A DNA stretch of 11,018 nucleotides from Gonapodya sp. JEL0774 (Eukaryota; Monoblepharomycota; Monoblepharidomycetes; Monoblepharidales; Gonapodyaceae): contig JADIIX010000369.1 in NCBI GenBank assembly GCA_027604505.1, positions 1 to 11,018 of the forward strand. The letters run 5' to 3'. Below the pieces are notes generated by a model. That model saw only the letters and a list, made by a program, of their open reading frames with translations. It searched no databases and was not told the origin of the DNA. The first letter of the stretch is position 1, and every line of letters begins with the position of its first letter. Both the position numbers and the translations under genes were made by a program. Shown here one piece after another: positions 1 through 8,717 of the stretch.

Positions 1-77
1 CGGAGGGAGACACCTATGCCACTTAGGCTTTTAATGGCACTCAGTGGCACTTAAGGCCACTTACCAGTTTCCAGACG

Positions 78-185
78 TGTTTCAATTCAAACGTTCCTTA
101 TCCCATCCCACTGAGAATTTTTGTGGTGGAACGGTTGGGGATGGGGTGCGGATGTTTCAATTCAAACGTTCCTTATCCCATCCCA
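78..185. repeat. 33-bp direct repeat, two copies 75 bp apart
   Basis: Positions 78-110 and 153-185 are identical over 33 bp. Each copy begins TGTTTCAATTC, contains AACGTTCC and ends TCCCATCCCA. Both are followed by CTGA, with one extra T in the second copy. The 42-bp spacer is G-rich on the + strand and not itself repeated. A third copy was not seen in the window. Just upstream (about 15-62) lie shorter repeats of GGCACT and GCCACTTA. The copies sit 70-175 bp upstream of a CCAAT/TATA pair, so they could be duplicated transcription-factor sites, or simply a local tandem duplication. Confidence 0.85.
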
Positions 186-252
186 TCTGAAGCGTGCATG
201 GTTCTGCGATAAGCCAGCAGGAGACTCTGCAACTCGTCACCAGAAGCCCGGG

Positions 253-278
253 CCAATTTGGTCCAGTGGGTATATAAA
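253..278 (+). promoter_or_regulatory. Candidate core promoter: CCAAT box and TATA box
   Basis: CCAAT occurs at 253-257 and TATATAAA at 271-278, both readable on the + strand and 13 bp apart. The order is that of a eukaryotic core promoter. Transcription from here would run rightwards into the 3' end of the kinase gene, in antisense. I found no convincing + strand coding region downstream, so the target is unknown. A chance occurrence is possible, since both motifs are short. Confidence 0.3.
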
Positions 279-356
279 GCGGTAAGCAAGAAACAACACA
301 ATAAATACGTGGGGTGACGAACACTGCAACGACCATCAATGTGCAATCTGCAAAAG

Positions 357-362
357 TTTATT
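357..362 (-). terminator. Candidate polyadenylation signal (AATAAA) of the kinase gene
   Basis: The minus strand reads AATAAA here, about 150 nt past the kinase stop codon at 513-515. This is a reasonable 3' UTR distance for a fungal transcript. The hexamer is short, and fungal signals are often degenerate, so this is only suggestive. Confidence 0.4.
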
Positions 363-512
363 ATGTAATATTCATCCACCTGAAAAAGCCCATATCTACA
401 TGTAGAAAACATGGGATCAAACCCTGCAAAACTTTGTGCATCAGCGAAGTGGGAAAAGCCAACGACAGATGGAAGAGGCAAACACTGCACAACTAAACAA
501 TGCCTCAAATCA

Positions 513-2636
513 TTACCAAGGGCACTTGGAACTGGGTGCTTTTGGGGGGCTTACTACGTCCTCAATCTCTCCCGAGATCCCCGTCAAACCTTTCCCACCT
601 CCTTTCTTCCAGTCCTGGACAGCCTCCTTCACCTTTTGGAAGTGATTCCGCACCATTCTCCCAATCGTCATTTTTGACTTGTGGCTCATTTTCCAATTCT
701 GGACCTTGGCCGCTCCGGAAGACCGTGATGCGTTGGTGGCAGTCTTTTCCGATGAGGTGCTACTTGCGTTATGGTGAGAATCCCCTTCTTCGCCCAACCG
801 AACTGCCGTCCGGTCCGAGCCCGCCGACATGTTTCTCGCCTGCACCACACCAACGCCCAGAGTGTCCGAAGATGCTGACAATGTTGGAGCATGTGGTCCC
901 GGTGTGGCCCAATCTGTACTCTTCCTGCTGCTGTTGAGCGACGTCCGATCATCCATGTCGGCATCCTCGGACAACAACTCTCCCAAAACCATCCGCTCTT
1001 GCTCCAAAACACACTGTGGTGGTTCCGTGCCTTGCATGTCGAACATCGCCCTCCTCACTGCAAAGAATTGCACGTCAAGGTCCTCAGACGTCATTTCGGG
1101 AGAAACACCGGCCTGGTTGATGGTCCAGAATTTCCTCAGCTCCAAGGGCAGGCTTGCGGGCGGTGCAAACGGCGACCCCTCCGGTATGCTATCGACTGCA
1201 CTTTCAGTGTGGGCAGACTCGAACCAAGCATCCTCCGTGGGGAGTACTACGTTCGCCATATAAGGGTCTGAAACTAGTTCGCCAGCGGTGAGGCGGCCTA
1301 CAAGTCTGGGGTTGAGGAGCTTTTCGACAAACCGACGCGAAGCTTGAGAAACATGCTCAGAGTCGAGCCACTCCAGGGGCTTCTTCTCCAACTTTAAGAT
1401 CTCACTGTAAAGCTTCCGTGGCGTTTGCGATCGCTGCGGGTCATGAAGAAACGGGTTCAGAAAAACGGTTATCTGGTCACCGGATTCACATTGCATAACT
1501 CACGAAGGGAAAGAAGCCAACCAGCATGCCGTACATGACCACACCACACGCCCACAAATCACTCCATCCGCGTTCGGCATAATATCCGCCACGTTCTGGG
1601 TAAATGGCTGTCTCCAAAATCTGCGGGGAACTATAGTTGATGCAGCCCTGTTGAGTTTGCTGGGTTACAAAGGGCATAACCCGATCAAAACGGATATCAA
1701 GATCAGAAAAACATACCACAGGCTCATGAAGAGGGACAGTCGGATGGTAGAACGTTGACAGGTTGAAATCAATGAGCATGACTTGGAGAGTACTAGAAGC
1801 AAAAGCGCATCGACGTTCAACATAACAGAACGAGATTTGTAGAACTTATCACAGTGTAGCAGAAAAACTCACGTTGGGTCAATAATGATATTGTCAAGCT
1901 GTTGCGCCGCCAGGTTGACAAGGTTCGGTGCAGACATTGTGTTTTAGCCACAAAACACAACAAAGAATTGCAAATTTCAAGCTTACTTTGATATCACGAT
2001 GCACAACACGATTTGTGTGCATGTAGTCTGATAGATCGAGAAAGATCGGTGAGGTGCTCGAGATAATCAACTTTCCGTCGGCTTCAACGTTGAAAGGACA
2101 AACTCACCCAGCGTCCTCAGCAACTGCTTCATGATAACCTTGACTTCATTTTCCGGGAGCTTACCACCGCGCTCTCGAAGGTAATCAAACAACTCAATGC
2201 CCTTGGCCCGCTCCATAAACGTGTGGAACTCGCGATGCTCAGAATCAAATGCCCCGTCGTAGATTTTCACAATGGATGGGTGCCCGTACTAGTGCGATTT
2301 GAAAATGAGGGCTTCCGAGTCTGGTCACGCACGTGACATCCGACCTACCTTGACGTGACACGCGGCATCCAGTCCAGGGAATGTGGGGTGTCTCCTCGAC
2401 AAATGAATCAACGTCGTAAGCTCCCTGACCACATACAGAAACTGATGGCGGTTCTCGTCGTTAACATTCATATCTGTGTACGGCACAACCTTGGAGGACT
2501 TCAGAACAGCCCGGATGGGTACCGTCTTTCCCTCGTTGGTTACCACGGTGCTGGCTTCGGAGACGGAAGCAAAAGCGCCTTGGCCAAGGGTCTTGCCGAT
2601 CGTCCACTGATGAAGAGAAGGAGGTCCCATAGTCAT
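513..2636 (-). CDS. Ser/Thr protein kinase, CAMK-like, six exons, 581 aa
   Basis: Exons on the minus strand: 2636-2349, 2288-2108, 2027-1987, 1898-1873, 1792-1504 and 1433-513. The introns are 60, 80, 88, 80 and 70 nt, all GT-AG, with every phase matching. Catalytic domain is about residues 11-333: glycine loop GQGAFASV (18-25), Lys46 in AVLK, helix-C Glu72, HPSIVKIYD (99-107), HRDIKLDN (166-173), DFN (187-189, replacing DFG), SPQ (234-236, replacing APE), SDLWACG (256-262) and GRLTA (321-325). ATP- and Mg-binding residues are kept, so phosphotransfer activity is likely. The activation segment is long, at about 50 residues. The 250-residue tail is Ser-rich and ends in a basic helix. The start is the first ATG in frame, just after an in-frame TAA; a second ATG follows two codons later. 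The PIM/PASK/CAMK look is inference, and no ortholog was recognised. Confidence 0.9.
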
Positions 2637-2823
2637 TGAGTACTGTTAGAGCGACGCTTCCGCAGCAACATAAACTCCTGAACAAATGTCCGATGCAACC
2701 GAGGCCGCACAGCTAAATGTAAACCAGCCAGGTAAGACTGATTTCATGCCGTCCGTGACCCGGCGACTTTACGTAACCACTTCAGGTCTTCAGCAACCAG
2801 CACACCCTCGTGATCATCTCGCA

Positions 2824-3075
2824 TCAACACACCTCTTGAAAATGCGCCCTAATAATCTTCTCTTTGTTCTTGTTATATCCTGTTTCACCCCTCTTCAAGC
2901 CATTTGCCGAAGGACTTTCGTCTTTTGACCTTTGCTCTGCATCTCGCATCAAAACCTGAGCAAGCAGCTTCGAAGTGCGCTGAGAGCTGAGCACCTGAGA
3001 GCGCTTATCGAAATATGAGACTTGGCGGAGGTCGAGGGGAATAGCTTCTGGCGGTCTCTGGACCTCGGCAGTCAT
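2824..3075 (-). CDS. Doubtful small ORF, or unproven 5' exon
   Basis: An ATG-started frame of 83 codons runs from 3075 to a TGA at 2824. The predicted peptide is hydrophilic, with a likely helix (RTSKLLAQVLMRDAEQRSK) followed by a Lys/Asn-rich end, and its codon use resembles the neighbouring genes. I recognise no family. A donor-like GTGTGT at 2832 and a TAACAG ending at 2643 would splice it in phase (190-nt intron) to the kinase frame, adding about 80 residues to that protein. That intron is longer than the other kinase introns, so this is speculative. A competing + strand candidate overlaps the region. Confidence 0.25.
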   Translation of the reverse strand: MTAEVQRPPEAIPLDLRQVSYFDKRSQVLSSQRTSKLLAQVLMRDAEQRSKDESPSANGLKRGETGYNKNKEKIIRAHFQEVC

Positions 3076-4481
3076 TCCGAATGGAGTTCAAATGGGACGG
3101 TAGAAGAAGCAGTAGGAGCAGAAATGTGAGGACAAAGACGACGTTCAAGATGAACGAAACTATAACTGTGGGGGATGCCGGAGGGTGCAAGCGAACGACG
3201 GTTCGGTTGAGGATGATTGAGTTTCTGAATGGGAAAGGTTGCAGGTTTGCTTTATGCACCAAGCCCTCACCGGATATTTCTCGATCGTCCGCGATAGTGG
3301 AAACGAAGGCGTCAACCGATTCAGCGACAGAAGATTGAGCAAACTAAGATGTGCGAGTATTCTTCCTTTGCCTTGCGATAATGGCAAGTGGCTAATCGCG
3401 GGAGAAAGAACGTGACCGGGCTGTCTCGTAATCTGAGTAATTCCGTTTCGAAACGTGTTCCCTGACACGCAACTTTACAATTTAAACGCGCATTTCACTT
3501 CATCTGTCCCATCAGCTTCATGTATCATTCAGCCAAATAAACTGTCCTTTTATAAATTAACTGTGCCGAGAGAATTGGAACTGGCGAGGTTCCAAGCGCA
3601 TGTGTCAATTGTACCCTGCTACTAGTTCTATTAGCAGCTCGCTCGCTCACATTACTTAGAGATGGAACCGATTTTATCGGATGCGTCAACGGGTATGAGC
3701 AAGACAGCCGCCACTGCCCGGCCGGGTTCCACAATAATGATGACCAACCTCAGCGACATGTCATCGCCTTCTCGACACTGGATCATTCTTCAGATTCAAT
3801 TTTTGCGGGTCTCTACTGCTATGCGCTATGTGATGAAGGTGCATCGAAAGCTCCACACAAACAGTGGCGACGTTTATGTAAAACGAATCAGCAATTTACG
3901 GGATGTATGCACCATTGATCAAGCTAACATAACAATGCGTCCTAGAGCGTACAAGAAGAACTGTAGTAGATGTCAAGAGCATATCAAGGTTCCGTGATCA
4001 CGTCAGTTGCCGATCTGCGTCGAGGTCGCCGGTGCAGTTGGCTTGCCACTATGATTGCGAAACACTGCACAATGAGGATGATAAAGAACCGTGATAGTGC
4101 AGCTGCGCAGGCAAGCGCGATGGAAATTTTATTTAAATTTACATAATGCTTGCTGCCTGTTAGTGTTCCCGTTCGAACAGATCCATGATCGGCGAAGACT
4201 TTCTTCAGATCTCTCAAGCGCACGTTTCGCAGCTCAGAAGTCAGCATTCACATTCACAAGGTTCACTTATTGAACAAGCTCACAGTCTCGTGAAATTGGA
4301 TCTAATTTGTTCATTTGTTTTGTTGGTGAGTGGTCCGTTCCTGCCATCGGGACCCTCAGTGGACGAACACTCAAATACAAACCTGACAAACTTTCGCACA
4401 AGGCGAACCCGAACCGAACGAATATAGGCGGACTATTAAGTCCTCTATAACCTCTTGCTCTCTCTTGGCAGTTCTTGATCC
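3076..4481. other. Intergenic interval without a convincing gene
   Basis: About 1.4 kb with only short open frames. One minus-strand stretch (about 3094-3170) would encode a hydrophobic Leu-rich helix, but its frame has no ATG start. A + strand frame at 3662-3997 (ATG start, 111 codons) shows no domain-like pattern. The sequence becomes A/T-richer around 3480-3560 and 4080-4150, with TATA-like TTTATAAA at 3548 and TTTAAATTTA near 4132, as expected of promoter or UTR DNA. I saw no tRNA, rRNA or long repeat. Confidence 0.5.
4451..4471 (+). promoter_or_regulatory. Possible 5' UTR splice acceptor
   Basis: A pyrimidine-rich tract (CCTCTTGCTCTCTCTTGG) runs directly into CAG ending at 4471, ten bases before the start codon at 4482, and a CTATAAC branch-like motif precedes it. 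This resembles a 3' splice site, so the gene at 4482 may have an intron in its 5' UTR or an upstream exon. No donor was assigned. Confidence 0.35.
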
Positions 4482-7400
4482 ATGGATGACAGCGGGATCG
4501 GAGACGACGATGGTGCAGCTCAGGGCCCCGTGACTCTGCCTGGCCGCTTCACGGGCGCTGTCGACACGTTGCGACGACGGAGCAGCAGCAAGAATAAAGC
4601 TGCGATTGGGTTGTCGGGCTCGACAGATTCGAACACGAGTGCGGCCGACAACATTGCGGTCAAGAGGGCGCAATTGTCTCCGTCCTCGACTCCAACCTCT
4701 ACTACTCGCCGTCTGTCGCTAATACCTTTGAAGGGCGGTGATGATGGGGCAGTCTCTTCACCACGCGGATCACTCACGTCCTCTCGATCACCTGGACCAA
4801 TGCCAAACTCGATCGCGTCTTCCGCTTCTGCCACTGTGGGTATCGAGTCTCCACCGCCTCAAATGAAGCGCTTGTCGTTCTTGAACGCGGCGCCGCTTGA
4901 TTCCACGACGGACTCGACCGATGATGGGTCAGATTACTCAGAAAGTGAAGATGAATCGATTGACACGGACGAAGACGACCTCGGAGAACCCGAGCTCGAA
5001 CTAATGATTGAATCGAACTCTCTCAGTGGTGTCGAGGGCGTACCTGGAGGTGCAGCTCAATCGACATTCGCAGAAGGGAGGAGACGCAGCAAGTGGGCAA
5101 CCGAATCCGACTGGCCCCATGAGATGCGGAGACCGTCGCTCGTATCTGGTATGACCACAGCGGCGGACTTGAGGAGGCCATCCATACTTGGGTCTTCGGG
5201 TGGCTCTGGGCAGAGTTCCGCCATACCTAGCGCAGGTGTTTCCTCGCCCTCCCATGCGGCAGCCACACCTCTCTCCTCGACCGTCTCTTCCTCAGCCTCG
5301 TTCGCCAGCGGATCCTCCAACACTCCTTATCCGCTTCTTGGTGGCATGTCTGGTCCTACTCGCAATAGTCTCACGAGTGCACCGGAACGACGCCCATCGA
5401 TCTCAACTTCAGGAATCCCTCCTGGTTTGGCCATTGGCACTCGCGAAGCACCTCCCACCTCCTCGTCTCCTCCTCAATCACCTGTGCAATCTCAACCTTC
5501 ACCGCTGTCCCATGCTGCAACTCGACGAGGGTCCATGTTTGGTTCATCGTCTGGATCGCCGTCACCTGTTAGTGCTGACGGAGCCACACGCCGAAGTTCC
5601 GTGCTCTCGGACAGTCGTAGACCCTCTATGCTCCAGTCACCTAGTGGAACTGTCCCCAGTACACCGCCGGACTCCCGACGAGAATCCGGTGCACCGCATG
5701 TTGACAATGGGTTTTCACGTGATGATGGTATTCAAAGCACCGCTCAGGGCAGCTCTAAACGCCCTTCCGTGGCTGGGACTACGATACACGAGAGTCCTGA
5801 AGACGGATCCGGAGATGTGGAGTCTTCGGAAGCATTTTCCAGCTTCACAACCGATCCAACAAAGGGCTCAGTCAGTGGCTCTGTCGGTGCTGCCGTATCA
5901 TCGCTCAAACGCGGCATCCATAATCTCCGCCGTAGATCGTCTTTACTCGGCTCCCCTACGCATCCAACCTCCCCGCAAGTTCAGTCATCGACGTCCTCGT
6001 CGCTCGCCGCTCCGCAAGCATCATCTGGGGTTCGGGCCAGGTCGCCGACCCCGCCTAATCCGCCGCCACCTATGGTGCTTATTACTTCGGACTCGAGTCG
6101 TGTTCCACTCAATCACGTTGGCTTGCCTGCATCGCTTGGGGTGGAGCCGGTTCCGGCAGGTCATGCCATGTATTCGTCCACAGGGTTACCTCCGGACAAT
6201 GTTTGGCCGGAACCAAGGGACACTAGCAGCATTTCTGCCTCCGTGAAGACATCCACGACTAATGGTGGGAGCACCGCAGGTGCCGCATCCATCGCCCAAT
6301 CAGGAACAGACTATCCCCCTCCACCTATTGTTGGTACGAAAGGTCGCTCCACAAATTCCTTATCTTCTGGTCGTTCCTCCATCAGTGTTCCACCGCCCGC
6401 CGCCGCCGCCCACTCGCTTCACCGGAGCTCGGTCAGTGCTGTCAGTCCCCTGAGGTTCACACCCACGGTAGAACGGAATCTCGAAACAGTCAGAGCTCGA
6501 TTCAGGGCAGCGATCACCGCGCTGAAGGACAAATCTCCCCAGGTCGGTGATGTACAACAAGCCGATGGAGACGTGGTGAGGAGTAGGCCCGTATTGGCGC
6601 TGTTCTACCAGATGTGTAATAGGGCCACGGTGGTTCCGGGTGCGAGGAGGGGAAAGGGTAGGGCCGGTATTGGGGGGGGATCTGCAGGTGGTTCTCATTC
6701 CAGATCACAAAGCGCCGCCAGTATGGGTACCATCTCTACAGGGTCTTCAGGTGATGATTTGGACGATCCTGACGCAGAGATGACGCGACAGTTGGAAGAC
6801 CCGAAGATAACCTCCGCTGCGTTAATGGATGTGATGGAGAAACTCCTGGGGGTTATTGTTAGTGAAGGGGAAGTCCAGGCACTGGAGGCTGTTTGGGGTG
6901 GACCAGGATGGCTCAGTATAAGGGAGACTGTCGTGGGTTTTGGGGTGAGTCGTCAGGGATGTTGTCTAAGGCATTCGGCCGCTACAATCCCTCACGTTTT
7001 TGATACGGTCTTTATCGAAGGGCGGACTGAACCAGAGACGTCTCGATGTGGTGAGAGACGCTTACGAGGTTCTCCTGGAGCGGAGCAAGGCAAACACAGG
7101 GACTGTCATGCTTAAGGGCGAGTAGAGGATCTTCGTCGTGGTGTTTCGACTCTACTATTACCGCACCTAACAACGCGCATCGTGGGTATCACCACACAGA
7201 GGCTAAGTCTCATTTCAACCCACTCGAGCACCCCCGTGTTCGCTCTGGAGAAATGACCTCCGATGACGCTCTGGCGGAGTTCGTGGACTTTTTCACTGTA
7301 GAAGAAGATGTGAGACATGGCGGAGTGATCCGTGCATTCTCGTCTGGTGAATCTGGCGGCAAAAAGATGGGGGACTTGACAGCTATTGGGGGAAGCAATG

Positions 7401-8552
7401 CGAGTTCTGATTACGGAGGGAGGGTGCTCATTGTGGCGAGGAAGGGAGCGATTGAGCTCATTGAGTGGGAGTATTATTGGGGAGGTGAGTGCGATCTGCG
7501 ACCGATTCAAGATCTAAAGAAATCAAGTAGTCTCACCACGATTCTTTCTCCACCATAATCAAATTCCTCACGACAAACTACGTTGGCTGATGTTTTATAG
7601 TGCTGTCTGCCCACATAGATTCGGACGAATACTTCTGCCGGCTTCTGTTCGGTATCTGGGTGGAAGTCAAACTGGAAGCCAAAACTCGCGCACGGGAGTC
7701 GTGGTCTAACCCCTCGTCCGGTATTGGGCCCACGTCTGTACCTGTACCAGTGACCCCAAGTTTGTTGGCGACAGCGGCGCTAAAAGGTTCGAAGGAAGAA
7801 TTGAAAGGTTTGGGTGTGAAAAACAAGAGTGCGACGGCGAGCAGAATGACCCTTGCCAAGGAGGGTGGCAAAGGAGGTACTGAAGGGACAGGGGTGGGGG
7901 ATGACAAGGATAAGAATGCAACGGTGAGCCGGCTTGCGTTGTTGGAACGCATGTTCAGCGTGGAGTAATAATCCTGTGTCGGATTGCGTTGGTCAACCAC
8001 CAAAGCATTTATATGACTTTGATACCAGGCGGAAGATGGCACAGAGACTGAAGCGGATGAACTATATAAGTGGGTATTCCATTTTATCGCTTTGTGAAGA
8101 TCAAAAGTAAACTGTCACTTTCTTCCAACGAAATTTGAACCCGTACTACTCCAGTCTCTGATCCCCGCACATATCGTCATGCTCTGGACATTGCTCTGCT
8201 CCCAATCAACCCCCCCGTCGCCTTCTCGGCAGACACTCCACTCACGAAATCAACCGTTCACCAGATCCTCAGCAACCTTTACACTCTCTTCCCCTGCCCC
8301 CCGCTGCCTCCACCTCCGACCACTACTGCGGCGTCCGCTTCAGCATTTGATATGCTCACCCCCGCACCTTCTCCCTACTCTGGGTCACTAGACTTGGCGA
8401 CCTTTGAGCAAATATGGCGGAGGTGCAAGAAGGATGTGGAGAGAGTAACGAACGCGAGTGAGCTTGAGTGGGTGTGCAGGGAGGCGTTGGTGAAGGAGGT
8501 AGCATTTGCGGAGTATAGTATGCAAGTTAAAGTGTTGAAGAATGGCTCCTGA
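4482..8552 (+). CDS. Large Ser/Pro-rich protein of unknown function, multi-exon
   Basis: Exon 1 (4482-6944) encodes 821 residues and ends at GTGAGT. Later well-phased exons are 7021-about 7122, about 7229-7484, 7601-7964, 8029-8069 and 8155-8552 (TGA). Introns 6945-7020, 7485-7600, 7965-8028 and 8070-8154 are GT-AG. Residues 1-650 are low-complexity Ser/Pro/Thr, with an acidic patch (143-175), 13 [RK]RxS sites and proline runs (526-530, 612-615). From residue 664 (ERNLETVRARFRAAITALKD) the protein looks folded and helical, through EFVDFFTVEED, EYFCRLLFGIWVEVKLEAK, MAQRLKRMNYI and a C-terminal helical region. I recognise no family; a signalling or scaffold role is inference from the phosphosite-rich tail. 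Between 7050 and 7250 the frame changes twice: either extra introns (7051-7127 and 7182-7228) or a one-base indel near 7122 plus one intron. An indel would mean a broken allele or a sequence error. Confidence 0.75.
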
Positions 8553-8717
8553 ATTGTTAGAAATCACGATTTTTTGCATGTAATCAAGTATTTGGTTACG
8601 AACAGAATAACGTAAGCCGTGAAATCCTAGAAATGACGAACCCTATGCATCCTACTTGTTTGCATCTGATATAGATTACGGTGCAACGGTGTGAATTACC
8701 GTGGACCACTACATTGT
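8553..8717. other. Convergent intergenic spacer
   Basis: 165 bp separate the TGA of the long + strand gene from the TAG of the minus-strand membrane-protein gene. It is A/T-rich with a T6 run near 8571. I saw no canonical AATAAA on either strand. The two 3' UTRs must lie here and probably overlap. Confidence 0.6.

Noticed and set aside
78-185. CRISPR-like array, because the repeat begins TGTTTCAATTC
   Set aside because: Only two copies, a single 42-bp spacer, and the rest of the window is clearly eukaryotic with spliceosomal introns.
500-1271. Several + strand open frames across the kinase 3' half
   Set aside because: They are antisense shadows of the last kinase exon, which has clear catalytic-domain and tail coding on the minus strand.
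3160-3468. Minus-strand ORF of 102 codons and an overlapping Leu-rich hydrophobic ORF
   Set aside because: No shared splice model, no domain pattern, and the hydrophobic frame lacks an ATG; probably chance.
4146-4190. GTTCGAAC near 4163 as a possible tRNA T-loop
   Set aside because: No matching acceptor stem, D-arm or anticodon arm could be drawn around it.
5188-6246. Long + strand open frame inside the Ser-rich gene
   Set aside because: It overlaps exon 1 of the large gene in another frame and encodes an Arg/His/Pro-rich, domain-less peptide: a composition shadow.
7961-8030. A second frameshift at the TAA following MFSVE
   Set aside because: A GT-AG intron 7965-8028 (GTAATA donor, ACCAG acceptor) joins the frames in phase as MFSVERKMAQRLK, so no frameshift is needed.
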